Shown here: positions 10,761-22,882 of the stretch, in pieces
Numbering within the stretch: the stretch's first letter is position 1
How the letters are laid out: every line of letters begins with the position of its first letter
Source: Aegilops tauschii subsp. strangulata
Taxonomy: Eukaryota; Streptophyta; Magnoliopsida; Poales; Poaceae
Direction: 5' to 3'
DNA length: 64,000 nt
Assembly: GCF_002575655.3 (NCBI RefSeq)
Contig: NC_053037.3
Location: forward strand, 139,573,207 to 139,637,206
Program-made: the position numbers and the translations under genes
The notes under the pieces: model-generated
What the model was told of the DNA's origin: nothing
The model's database searches: none
What the model saw: the letters and a program-made list of their open reading frames with translations, nothing else

Positions 10761-13566
10761 AATCTCAATGCCTAGCTAGGGGCGTTAAACGATAGCGCTT
10801 GTTGGGAGGCAACCCAATTTTATTTTATTTTCTTGCTTTTTGGTTCTGTTTAGTAATAAATCTTTGATCTAGCTTCTGGTTAGATGTGGTTTTGTGTTTT
10901 AATTAGTGTTTGTGCCAAGTTAAACCTATAGGATTTTCTTGGATGATAGTTATTTGATCTTGCTGAAAATTCCAGAAACTTTCTGTTCACGAAAACAATT
11001 GTTAAAAATCACCAGAATGTGATAAAATACTGATTACAATTGCAGTAGATCAATAAACAAATTATCTATGTCGTCCTATTTTGGTAGAATTTTTGGAGTT
11101 CCAGAAGTTTGCGTTAGTTACAGATTACTAGAGACTGTTCTGTTTTTGACAGATTCTGTTTTTCGTGTGTTGTTTGCTTATTTTGATGAATCTATGGCTA
11201 GTAAAAGAGTTTATAAACCATAGAGAAGTTGGAATACAGTATGTTTAACACCAATATAAATAAATAATGATTTCATTACAGTACCTTGAAGTGGTGTTTT
11301 GCTTTCTTTCGCTAACGCAGCTCACGAGATTTTCTGTTAAGTTTTGTTGTGAAGTTTTCAAGTTTTGGGTAAAGATTGGATGGATTATGGAACAAGGATT
11401 GGCAAGAGCCTAAGCTTGGGGATGCCCAATGCACCCCAAGGTAAAATTCAAGGACAACCAAAAGCCTAAGCTTGGGGATGCCCCGGAAGGCATCCCCTCT
11501 TTCGTCTTCGTCTATCGGTAACTTTACTTGGAGCTATATTTTTATTCACCACATGATATGTGTTTTGCTTGGAGCGTCTTGTATGATTTGAGTCTTTGCT
11601 TTTTAGTTTACCACAATCATCCTTGCTGTACACACCTTTTGATAGAGACACACATGATTCGGAATTTATTAGAATACTCTATGTGCTTCACTTATATCTT
11701 TAGAGCTATATAGTTTTTGCTCTAGTGCTTCACTTATATCTTTTAGAGCACGGTGGTGGTTTTATTTTATAGAAATTATTGATCTCTCATGCTTCACTTA
11801 TATTATTTTGAGAGTCTTAAACAGCATGGTAATTTGCTTTAATTATGAAATTAGTCCTAATATGATAGGCATCCAAGATGGATATAATAAAAACTTCCAT
11901 ATAAGTGCATTGAACACTAGGAGAAGTTTGATACTTGATGATTGTTTTGAGATATGGAGATAGTGATATTAAAGTTGTGCTAGTTGAGTAATTGTGAAAT
12001 TGAGAAATACTTGTGTTGAAGTTTGCAAGTCCCGTAGCATGCACGTATGGTAAACGTTGTGTAACAAATTTGAAACATGAGGTGTTCTTTGATTGTCATC
12101 CTTATGAGTGGCGGTCGGGGACGAGCGATGGTATTTTTGTACCAATCTACCCCCCTAGGAGCATGCGTGCAGTGCTTGGTTTTTGATGACTTGTAGATTT
12201 TTGCAATAAGTATGTGAGTTCTTTATGACTAATGTTGAGTCCATGGATTATACGCACTCTCAAACTTCCATCATTGCTAGCATCTTCGGTACCGTGCATT
12301 GCCCTTTCTCACCTTGAGAGTTGGTGCAAACTTCGCCGGTGCATCCAAACCCCGTGATACGATATGCTCTATCACACATAAACCTCCTTATATCTTCCTC
12401 AAAACAGCCACCATACCTATCTATTATGGCATTTCCATAGCCATTCCGAGATATATTGCCATGCAACTTTCCACCGTTCCGTTTATTATGACACGCTTCA
12501 TCATTGTCATATTGCCTTGCATGATCATGTAGTTGACATCGTATTTGTGGCAAAGCTACCATGCATATTATTTCATACATGTCACTCTTGATTCATTGCC
12601 CATCCCGGTACACCGCGGGAGGCATTCATATAGAGTCATATTTTGTTCTAGTATCGAGTTGTAATCATTGAGTTGTAAATAAATAGAAGTGTGATGATCA
12701 TCATTAATAGAGCATTCTACCAAAAAAAGAGAAAGGCCAAAAAAGGAAGGCCCCCCAAAAAAAAGAAATAAAAAGGGACAATGCTACTATCCTTTTTTCC
12801 ACACTCGTGCTTCAAAGTAGCACCATGATCTTTATGATAGAGAGTCTCTTGTTTTGTCACTTTCATATACTAGTGGGAATATTTCATTATAGAACTTGGC
12901 TTGTATACTCCAACAATGGGCTTCCTCAAATGCCCTAGGTCTTCGTGAGCAAGCAAGTTGGATGCACACCCACTTAGTTTATTTTGTTGAGCTTTCATAC
13001 ATTTATAGCTCTAGTGCATCCGTTGCATGGCAATCACTACTCCTTGCATTTACATCAATTGATGGGCATCTCCCTAGCCCGTTGATTAGCTGCGTCAATG
13101 TGAGACTTTCTCCTTTTTTGTCTTCTCCACACAACCCCCATCATTATATTCTATTCCACCCATAGTGCTATATCCATGGCTCACGCTCATGTATTGCGTG
13201 AAAGTTGAAAAAAGTTTGAGATTACTAAAGTATGAAACAATTGCTTAGCTTGTCATCGGGGTTGTGCAAGATGAGAGCATCTTGTGTGACGAAAATGAAG
13301 CATGGCCAAACTATATGATTTTGTAGGGATGAGCCTTCTTTGGCTATGTTATTTTGAGAAGACATAATTGTTTGATTAGTATGCTTGAAGTATTATTATT
13401 TTTATGTCAATATTAAATTTTGATCTTGAATCTTTCGGATCTGAACATTCATGCCACAATAAAGAAAAATACATTGAGAAATATGCTAGGTAGCATTCCA
13501 CATCAAAACTTCTGTTTTTATCATTTACCTACTCGAGGACGAGTAGGAATTAAGCTTGGGGATGCT
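10761..13566 (+). other. Non-coding internal region of the Athila-type element
   Basis: About 2.8 kb, AT-rich, without a convincing gene. It includes the 14-base motif AAGCTTGGGGATGC at 11412 and 11468 and again at 13552-13565 directly before the second LTR, where it acts as the polypurine tract. A small inverted repeat (GGGGATGCC at 11474-11482, GGCATCCCC at 11489-11497) lies beside the second copy. A homologous region is on the minus strand at 22883-25778. Confidence 0.7.
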
Positions 13567-15133
13567 TGATATGTCTCCAACGTATCTATAATTTTTGATT
13601 GTTCCATGCTATTATATATTCTGTTTTGGATGTTTAATGGGCTTTATTATACACTTTTATATCATTTTTGGGACTAACCTACTAACCGGAGGCCCAGCCC
13701 AAATTGCTGTTTTTTTGCCTATTTCAGTGTTTCGAAGGAAAAGAATATCAAACGGAGTCCAAACGGAATGAAACCTTCGGGAACATGATTTTTGGAACAA
13801 ACGTGATCCAGAGGACTTGGAGTGGACATCAAGCAACCAACGAGGAAGCCACGAGGCAGGGGGGCACGCCTACCCCCCTGGGCGCGCCCTCCACCCTCGT
13901 GGGCCCCTCGTGGCTCCACCGATCTACTTCTTCCTCCTATATATACCTACGTACCCCCGAACCATCAGCGGAGGAGTCAAAACCCTATTTCCACTGCCGC
14001 AACCTTCTGTACCTGTGAGATCCCATCTTGGGGCCTTTTCCGGCGCTCCGCCGGAGGGGGCATCGATCACGGAGGGCTTCTACATCAACACCCTAGCCTC
14101 TTCGATGATGTGTGAGTAGTTTACCTCAGACCTTCGGGTCCATAGTTATTAGCTAGATGGCTTCTTCTCTCTCTATGGATCTCAATACAAAGTTCTCCTC
14201 GATTCTCTTGGAGATCTATTCGATGTAATCTTCTTTTGCGGTGTGTTTGTCGAGATCCGATGAATTGTGGGTTTATGATCAAGATTATCTATGAACAATA
14301 TTTGAATCTTCTCTGAATTCTTTTATGTATGATTGGTTATCTTTGCAAGTCTCTTTGAATTATCAGTTTGGTTTGGCCTACTAGATTGATCTTTCTTGTA
14401 ATGGGAGAAGTGCTTAGCTTTGGGTTCAATCTTGCGGTGCTCGATCCCAGTGACAGTAGGGGAAACGACACGTATTGTAATGTTGCCATCGAGGATAAAA
14501 AGATGGGGTTTATATCATATTGCATGAGTTTATCCCTCTACTGTCATCTTGCTTAAAGCGTTACTCCATTCTTATGAACTTAATACTCTAGGTGCATGCT
14601 GGATAGCGGTCGATGTGTGGAGTAATAGTAGTAGATGCATGCAGGAGTCGGTCTACTTGTCACGGACGTGATGCATATATACATGATCATACCTAGATAT
14701 TCTCATAACTATGCTCAATTCTATCAATTGCTCGACAGTAATTGGTTCACCCACCGTAATACTTATGCTATCTTGAGAGAAGCCACTAGTGAAACCTATG
14801 GCCCCCGGGTCTATTTTCCATCATATAAGTTTCCAATCTATTTTTATTTTGCAATCTTTACTTTTTAGTCTTTATCATAAAAATACCAAAAATATTATCT
14901 TATCATCTCTATCAGATCTCACTTTTGCAAGTGGCCGTGAAGGGATTGACAACCCCTTTATCGTGTTGGTTGGAAGGTTCTTATTTGTTTGTGTAGGTGC
15001 GTGGGACTTGAGCGTGGTCACCTACTGGATTGATACCTTGGTTCTCAAAAACTGAGGGAAATACTTACGCTACTTTACTGCATCACCCTTTCCTCTTCAA
15101 GGGAAAAACCAACGCAGTGCTCAAGAGGTAGCA
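13567..15133 (+). repeat. Second LTR of the Athila-type tandem
   Basis: Direct repeat of 7565-9117, beginning TGATATGTCTCC directly after the purine-rich motif. It is followed not by host DNA but by the same post-LTR sequence and primer site as the first LTR, which proves the tandem arrangement. Confidence 0.9.
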
Positions 15134-15144
15134 AGAAGGATTTC

Positions 15145-15162
15145 TGGCGCCGTTGCCGGGGA
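15145..15162 (+). other. Primer binding site (tRNA-Asp type), second copy
   Basis: Identical to 9129-9146 and at the same distance from the LTR. It marks the start of the truncated second internal domain. Confidence 0.87.
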
Positions 15163-15384
15163 GTCTACACACAAGTAAAGACATACCAAGTACCCATCAC
15201 AAACTCTTATCCCTCGCATTACATTATTTGCCATTTGCCTCTTGTTTTCCTCTCCCCCACTTCACCCTTGCCGTTTTATTCGCCTTCTTTTTCGTTTGCC
15301 TTTTTCTCGCCAGATCTATTGTTTGCTTGTGTTACCATGTGCCTTCTATTTGCTTGCATCTTTGCTTGCTAAAAATCTATTGAT

Positions 15385-16334
15385 ATGGATCCACTTAAAG
15401 TGTTCTACTTGGATCATCTTCGACCCTTATGCGCTCGTGCTGAAACCCCAACTAGCTTAGTTGATGGGAAATCTTTAGATGAGCATGCTCATTTTGTGCG
15501 TCATCGTTTGTCTGAAAAGGGGAGACTCTTATGGGATCAAATAAACAGATTGATGTGTTATGCTTGGAATCTTTGTGAAATTTATGATTTTACTTGTTGC
15601 TCTGAAAACATTAAGAAACACCTTCCCTACCAATGTGAGTTTAGTGATAATGGAATCGTATCTTCGTATGCCAAGGGTGTTTATAATTACTATGATGTTC
15701 AGCAAATTGAAGAATTTGTTGCTTTTAAGGGTGCTTATGAAATTGCTTCTTTGATTGAAACGTATGATGCTACTCTTTACAAATCTGAAAATTTGCCATA
15801 CTTAAATATTTTTATGATAATTATGCTTCCAATGCCTATGTTAAACCATATATTGAGGACTCCTCCTCTGTCCAAGAAGAGGCTGATATTTTGCATGAGT
15901 CTACGGAGGAAGAAAATAATGATATGCATGAATCTATAGATAATTGTGATTCCGATGATTTGATTGAAATATCCCTTGATGAACATGATGCTTGCTATTC
16001 TTGTGGCCATGATGCCAATATTTATAAAGATGAATTTGCTATAGTCCCATATGTTAAACATGAGATCGTTGCTATTGCACCCATACTTGATAGTTCCTTC
16101 GATGAAAAGCATGATTGCAATGATGTTATTATAAATTCTATTTTTGTCAATTGTGTTAATGATATGCAAAACCCTAAGCTTGGGGATGCTAAGTTTGCTA
16201 TGTCTACTACTTGTTGTAATGACCATGATTGGGGTGATATTTCTTATGATCTTGAAAAGTTGTTTAAGCACCATGATGAATATGAGATTGATAATAATGT
16301 TTGTAATAGTATTGAAAGTGGGTTTGGAAGAGTG
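15385..16334 (+). pseudogene. Uncharacterised Athila-associated ORF, copy 2 (frameshifted and truncated)
   Basis: Opens with ATG and MDPLKVFYLDHLRPLC, so it keeps the start lost in copy 1. A one-base deletion near 15793 (one T fewer than in copy 1) shifts the frame, and the remainder is read in another frame from about 15891. The sequence breaks off at 16334, within the first SGFGRV motif, where copia reverse transcriptase sequence takes over. The shared stretches are close to copy 1. Confidence 0.6.
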
Positions 16335-17400
16335 ACTACGATGATACTTTCTCACCCGTAGCGATGCTTAAGTCTGTCCGAATCATGTTAGAAATTGCCG
16401 CATTTTATGAAATCTGGCAAATGGACGTCAAAATTGCATTCCTTAATGGATATCATAAAGAAGAGTTGTATATGATGCAACCAGAAGGTTTGTCGATCCT
16501 AAAGGTATTTACAAAGTGTGCAAGCTCCAGCGATCCATCTATGGACTGGTGCAAGCATCTCGGAGCTGGAATATACGCTTTGATGAGGTGATCAAACCAT
16601 ATGGTTTTATCCAGACTTATGGTGAAGCCTATATTTACAAGAAAGTGAGTGGGACCTCTGTAGCATTTCTGATATTATATGTGTATGACATATTGTTGAT
16701 TGGAAATGATATAGAATTTCTGGATAGCATAAAAGGATACTTGAATAACAATTTTTCAATGAAAGACCTCGGTAAAGCTACTTATGTATTCGGCATCAAG
16801 ATCTATAGAGATACATCGAGACGTTTAATAGGACTTTCACAAAGCACATACCATGACAAAGTTTTGAAGAAGTTCAAAATGGATCAGTCAAAGAAAGGGT
16901 TCTTGCCTGCATTGCAAGGTATGAAGTTGAGTAAGACTCAAAACCCAACCACGACAGAAGATCGAGAGAGAATGAAAGTCATTCCCTATGCCTCAGCCAT
17001 AGGTTCTATAAAGTATGCCATGATGTGTACCAGACCTATTGTGTACCTTGCCATGAGTTTGGCAAGGGGGTATAATAGTGATCCAGGAGGAGATCACTAG
17101 ACATCGGTCAAAATTATCCTTAGTTACCTAAGAGGACTAAGGAGATATTTCTCGGTTATGGAGGTGATAAAGAGTTTGTCATAAAGGGTTACGTCGATGC
17201 AAGCTTTGACACCGATTCAGATGACTCTGAGTCTCAATCTGGATACATATTGAAAGTGGGAGCAATTAGCTAGAGTAGCTCTGTGCAGAGCATTGTAGAC
17301 ATAGAAATTTGCAAAATACATGCATATCTGAATGTGGCAGACCCGTTGACTAAACCTCTCTCACAAGCAAAACATGATCACACCTTAGTGCTCTTTGGAT
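16335..17400 (+). pseudogene. Copia reverse transcriptase and RNase H remnant (plus-strand element)
   Basis: Starts inside the RT (TFSPVAMLKSVRIML, WQMDVKIAFLNG, LYMMQPEG). A one-base loss after LYMMQPEG shifts the frame, which continues as VCKLQRSIYGLVQASRSW and then LILYVYDILLIGND. The catalytic copia motif is normally YVDD; here it is YVYD (16678-16689), so one metal-binding aspartate is missing. RNase H remnants (GYVDASFDTD, SQSGYI) and the tail DPLTKPL follow to about 17400 with several stops. The piece between the linker at 7564 and this RT start, roughly 200 bp of coding sequence, is missing. Confidence 0.88.
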
Positions 17401-17568
17401 GTTAATCACATGGCGATGTGAACTAGATTATTGACTCTAGTAAACCCTTTGGGTGTCGATCACATAGCGATGTGAACTATGGGTGTTAATCACATGGCGA
17501 TGTGAACTATTGGTGTTAATCACATGGTGATGTAAACTAGATTAGTAACTCTAGTGCAAGTGGGAGAC
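17401..17568 (+). repeat. Copia 3' leader: four near-palindromic repeats and the polypurine tract
   Basis: Near-palindromes of the CACATGGCGATGTG type begin at about 17408, 17461, 17491 and 17521. The purine tract GCAAGTGGGAGAC precedes the LTR start at 17569. The same arrangement is on the minus strand at 1908-2024. Confidence 0.75.
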
Positions 17569-18288
17569 TGAAGGAAATATGCCCTAGAGGCAATAATAAA
17601 GTTGTTATTATATTTCCTTATTCATGATAAATGTTTATTATTCATGCTAGAATTGTATTGATCGGAAACCTAAATACATGTGTGAATACATAGACAAACA
17701 TTGTGTCCCAAGTGAGCCTCTACTTGACTAGCTCGTTGATCAAAGATGGTTAAGGTTTCCTAACCATGGACTTGAGTTGTCATTTGATAACGGGATCACA
17801 TCATTAGAAGAATGATGTGATGGACAAGACCCATCCATTAGCTTAGCATTTTGATCATTCAGTTTTATTGCTATTGCTTTCTTCATGTCAAATACATATT
17901 CCTTCGACTATGAGATTATGCAACTCGCGGATACCGGAGGAATGCCTTGTGTGCTATCAAATGTCACAACGTATCTGGGTGATTATAAAGATGCTCTACA
18001 CGTATCTCCGAAGGTGTTTGTTGGGTTGGCATATATCGAGATTATGATTTGTCACTCCAAGTTTCGGAGAGGTATCTCTGGGCCCTCTCGGTAATACACA
18101 TCATAAGAAGCCTTGCAAGCAAAGTGACTAATGAGTTAGGTACAGAATGATGTATTATGAAATGAGTAAAGAGATTTGCCAGTAACGGGATTGAACTAGG
18201 TATGAAGACCGACGATCGAATCTCGGGCAGGTAACATACCGATGGACAAAGGGAACTACGTATGTTGTCATAACGGTTCGACCGATAA
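17569..18288 (+). repeat. 3' LTR of the plus-strand Angela-like element, left part
   Basis: Begins TGAAGGAAATATGCCC and matches the reverse complement of the other Angela LTRs. It is cut at 18288 by the gypsy element; the last five bases (GATAA, 18284-18288) are the target duplication. The rest of the LTR is at 46972-48006, giving about 1755 bp in total, the same as the other LTRs. Confidence 0.92.
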
Positions 18289-21200
18289 TGTCACACCCCT
18301 AGTTCTGGTATGCTCTGAGCTAGCTAGTCATGTGTTGCACCATGTTTAAATTCTTTTGAATTTGAAATGGGGATGACAGAACCCCCAGCACTCCCTTAAT
18401 CCAACTAGGGTTTACTAAATCTTTTCCAATGAACCTGAAATGCCCTTCTAAAATGTTCATCATCTTTGCCTTGGTCTAGAACCTCTGACAAAAATAGTGC
18501 ACACTTTTCTAGGACATCACAAGGTCACTGGATTAAATCATATGTTAATTGCATTTGGACATTTAAATGCTATAAATATTTTAAATGTCCAAATAATCAT
18601 AAACTAAAATGTTTACTGTTGGAAATATTCCAAATAGTGGGCATCAGAAGTTTCATGATTTTTGCGTTAGTTTTAGTATTCCAAACAGTGGGCGCGTGCT
18701 CGTCGCGCGCTGGCCACGCGCCGAGCCACCTCCTGCTTCCCGCCGCTGCCTCGATGCCCTGGACGCCTCTGGCGTTGCCACACAGACCCCTGGACCCCCT
18801 CGAGCGCTCCCCTCTCTCCCTGCCTTGCCTCTCTTGCTCTCTCTCCCGAAGCTGAGCGGAGCCGTCGCCGCTCGTCGTCATTGCCGTGGCCACCAGCATC
18901 CCCACGCCCAGCCAGCGCCCCCATGAGCTCCGCCTCGACTCCGTAGAGTCGCACGCCAAAGCACGCGACCCCGGGAGGCCAGGAACATCGCCATCGCTGT
19001 CGCCTTCCACCTCGGGCTCCGGCCACCATCGTCGCCGATCCACCGCACGCAGGACGTCCCCGAGCCCGCTAACCATCCCTACGGCACCACTGTGAGCTCC
19101 GCCATCTTTTCCCCCTCTTCCCCGCTTCGTTTGATTGTCGTAGCCGTCGCCCCCTTGATGACCGAAATGTGCCACCGCCCGAGCTCGCCGGCGACGAGGC
19201 ACCGGTGACCAAATGGTCCCGTGCATATGCCCGTTGGCCTTGTGAGCTCTTGTAGAGCCCGTATGTACTAACTGCTAGCTTCTCCGCGTGCTGCGTCGTC
19301 GGTTTCGTCGACGTCTGAGCTCCGGCCGCCGCCCAGCTCGTTGCCATCGCTGCCACCGGCCACCCCAGCTCGCCCCGCGTGCTCCACCAGATGCGCCTCA
19401 CCGCGCCGTGCCCGTAGAGCCCAGCCACGCGACCTCCCGTCGCCGGAGATGGCCGGACGAGGAGCGCCGCCGCGTTCTGCTTAGCGCCGGCGGCTAAACG
19501 CCGGCTAGGTGACGTGGCAGGTCAGTTTAGCCACTAACCCCACGGTTAGTTTAACCCGGGTGCCACTGACATATGGGCCCCACGCGCTAATTAACCCCGG
19601 GATTTATTCCCTGTTTAACTTAGACTAATCCACCGGGCCCACACGTTAGGTTGACTTTGCTGACGTGGTTGTTGACCGGACCCATCTGTCATTGACCCAA
19701 GGATGCACTGGGTCACTGACCAGTGGACCCCACTGGTCAGGTTTGACCTGGACCCGCTAGTTGACCTGCTGACATCACCCTGACGCAGTGCTGATGCAGT
19801 AAAGCCTTTCTGGAATTAAAATAAATCAGAAATGATTTATAAATTCCAAAAAATGCACAAAACTTCTAAAAATCATAGAAAATAATCTATAACTCAAATT
19901 GAAAATATTTATATATGAAAAATTATCAGAAAAATCCAATCTATCCATCTGTACCATTTTCATGCATGTTAGAACAACTTATGGCTGCTGTTTAGGCAAA
20001 ATCATATAAATGGCATTTAAACCCTCACATATGGAGTTTGAATTTGAACCTAGGGTTCAAACCAACTCCATTTAACATGTTGCTAGTTGCATTAGCTCAA
20101 AACACAGCATATTGACATGTCATGATCATGCATCATATTGTGCATTGCATTAATTGTGTTTCCTTCTCTGTTGCCGGTATTTGTTCCCCCTCGGTAGACG
20201 CTGTTCCGACGCTGTGATCATTGACACTGATGAAGACTCAATGCTATCTTCAGAAGTGCCAGGCAAGCAAAACCCCCTTGTTCATTCCGATACAATCCCA
20301 CTCTCTCGCTCCTACTCTCTTTTACTGCATTAGGACAACAATGATTCAACTGTTACATGCTGCGTTAGTTGAACCCCTTTCCTCTGCATGACCTGTCATT
20401 GCCACAGTAAATAGATGAAACCCACTAGCATGAGTAGGAGTTGTTTGAGCCCTGATGTGCCTACTCATTCATGCTTGTTGTCATGCCTACTACTTCTTAG
20501 AGTTGAGTCAGGTCTGATTCATCGGGGATGAATTGGAGGTGTGTGAACATGTCCTACTGTTGAGAGCTAAGTGTGTGAACTCGATTTGGTAAAGGTAGCG
20601 GTGAGAGGCCATGTAGGAGTACATGGTGGGTTGTCTCATTGCAGCCGTCCTCATGAACTGAGTTCTGTGTTTATGATCCATGAACAGCTACTACCACGCA
20701 TTGGAATGCTTAAGTGCCCCTCTCGACTTATTAATCGCCTTAATCTCTGTCCAGGAGTTGCAACTAGTTTCTGGTGTTTGTAGGATATGTGTTGGGGGCC
20801 GTGCGTAGTGCTGATCCTAGGGGTGGGCTATGTTGCGGTAGAGACACGAGGCACGGTGTACCGGGACGCCCGTTTGGTGCCTCGGGAACCCTGCTCTGAT
20901 CGTTTGGGGCCGTGAGCGACACCCGGCCGGATCTCCTTGCGGATGGAACCCGAATAGGCAATAAACCTAGACTAGAGACTTGTGTGGTTAGTCAGGTCGT
21001 GGCCGACTCCCTCGCCAGGCTTCCGCTTGAAGGTTGCCGAGATACACGACGTGTACCTGGTGGTAAGTGGCAAGAGCGTGTGTGAAGAAGTACACCCCTG
21101 CAGGGTTTTAAATGATCTATTCGAATAGCCGTGTCCGCGGTAAAGGACTTCTGGGTTGCCTGTACAGTACATAGACAAGTGAAAGTGGATACTCAAAAAC

Positions 21201-21299
21201 TCGCAAGATAAGCGTGAGTGCTATGGATGGCCTTCTCGTAGGGAGACGGGAGCGGATCCATAGTGGTGTATTGATATGGTGAATATGTGGAATCGTGTG
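18289..21299 (+). repeat. Left gypsy LTR, first part
   Basis: Matches 42729-45904 of the right LTR apart from point changes and a rearranged joint near 18676-18696, where roughly 190 bp present in the right LTR are lacking. It contains a GC-rich block (about 18690-19500) that reads as several overlapping ORFs but has no recognisable protein. The next 3 kb are ordinary LTR sequence with no gene. Confidence 0.88.
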
Positions 21300-22882
21300 T
21301 GCTACCTCTTGAGCACTGCGTTGGTTTTGCCTTGAAGAGGAAAGGGTGATGCAGCAAAGTAGCGTAAGTATTTCCCTCAGTTTTTGAGAACCAAGGTATC
21401 AATCCAGTAGGAGGCCACGCACGAGTCCCTCGCACCTACACAAACAAATAAATCCTTGCAACCAACGCGATAAGGGGTTGTCAATCCCTACACGGTCACT
21501 TACGAGAGTGAGATCTGATAGATATCATAAGATAATATTTTTGGTATTTTTATAATAAAGATGCAAAGTAAAGAAAGCAAAATAAAAATGGCGCCAGAAA
21601 TAGCTTGTTGTCGGGAGATTAAATATGATGGAAAATAGACCCAGGGGCCATAGGTTTCACTAGTGGCTTCTCTCCAGAGCATAAGTATTACGGTGGGTGA
21701 ACAAATTACTGTTGAGCAATTGACAGAATTGAGCATAGGTATGAGAATATCTAGGTATGATCATGTATATAGGCATCACATCCGAGACAAGTAGACCGAC
21801 TCCTACCTGCATCTACTACTATTACTCCACACATCGACCGCTATCCACCATGCATCTAGAGTATTAAGTTCATAAGAACAGAGTAACACTTTAAGCAAGA
21901 TGACATGATGTAGAGGGATAAACTCATGCAATATGATATAAATCCCATCTTGTTATCCTTGATGGCAACAATACAATACGTGCCTTGCTGCCCCTACTGT
22001 CACTGGGAAAGGACACCGCAAGATTGAACCCAAAGCTAAGCACTTCTCCCATTGCAAGAAAGATCAATCTAGTAGGCCAAACCAAACTGATAATTCGAAG
22101 AGACTTGCAAAGATAACCAATCATACATAAAAGAATTCAGAGAAGATTCAAATATTGTTCATAGATAAACTTGATCATAAACCCACAATTCATTGGTCTC
22201 AACAAACACACCGCAAAAGAAGATTACATCGAATAGATCTCCACTAGAGAGGGGGAGAACATTGTATTGAGATCCAAAAAGAGAGAAGAAGCCATCTAGC
22301 TAATAACTATGGACCCGAAGGTCTGAGGTAAACTACTCACACATCATCGGAGAGGCTATGGTGTTGATGTAGAAGCCCTCCGTGATCGATGCCCCCTCCG
22401 GTGGAGCTCCGGAACAGGCCCCAAGATGGGATCTCACGGGTACAGAAGGTTGCGGCGGTGGAATTAGGTTTTTGGCTCCGTATCTGGTAGTTTGGGGGTA
22501 CGTAGGTATATATAGGAGGAAGAAGTACGTCGGTGGAGCAACAGGGGGCCCATGAGGGTGGAGGGCGCGCCCAGGGGGGTAGGCGCGCCCCCTACCTCGT
22601 GCCCTCCTGGTTGATGTCTTGACGTATGGTCCAAGTCCTCTGGATCATGTTCGTTCCGAAAATCATGTTCCCGAAGGTTTCATTCCGTTTGGACTCCGTT
22701 TGATATTCTTTTTCTGCGAAACTCTGAAATAGGCAAAAAACAGCAATTCTGGGCTGGGCCTCCGGTTAATAGGTTAGTCCCAAAAATAATATAAAATTGT
22801 ATAATAAAGCCCAATAATGTCCAAAACAGAATATAATATAGCATGGAACAATAAAAAATATAGATACGTTGGAGACGTATCA
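21300..22882 (-). repeat. 3' LTR of the minus-strand Athila-type element
   Basis: Nearly identical to 36504-38089. It has an extra short segment (21589-21620) containing a GGCGCCAGAAAT motif like the primer site region, absent from the plus-strand copies. The purine tract (reverse complement of AAGCTTGGGGATGC) abuts it at 22884-22897. Confidence 0.9.

Larger units (their letters stand above)
7565..16334 (+). mobile_element. Athila-type (Sabrina-like) non-autonomous LTR element, tandem LTR-internal-LTR-internal arrangement
   Basis: The order is LTR (7565-9117), internal domain (9118-13566), LTR (13567-15133), then a second copy of the internal domain that starts with the same primer binding site and stops abruptly at 16334. 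No third LTR and no right-hand target duplication are present. A tRNA-Asp-type primer site, as in Athila elements, and the LTR start TGATA(C/T)GTCTCC place it with the Sabrina/WHAM group. No gag-pol motifs are visible in either internal copy, so it is probably mobilised in trans. Confidence 0.87.

Noticed and set aside
18597..19428. Overlapping ORFs on both strands in the gypsy LTR GC block
   Set aside because: No family resemblance and frames are not kept between the two LTR copies.
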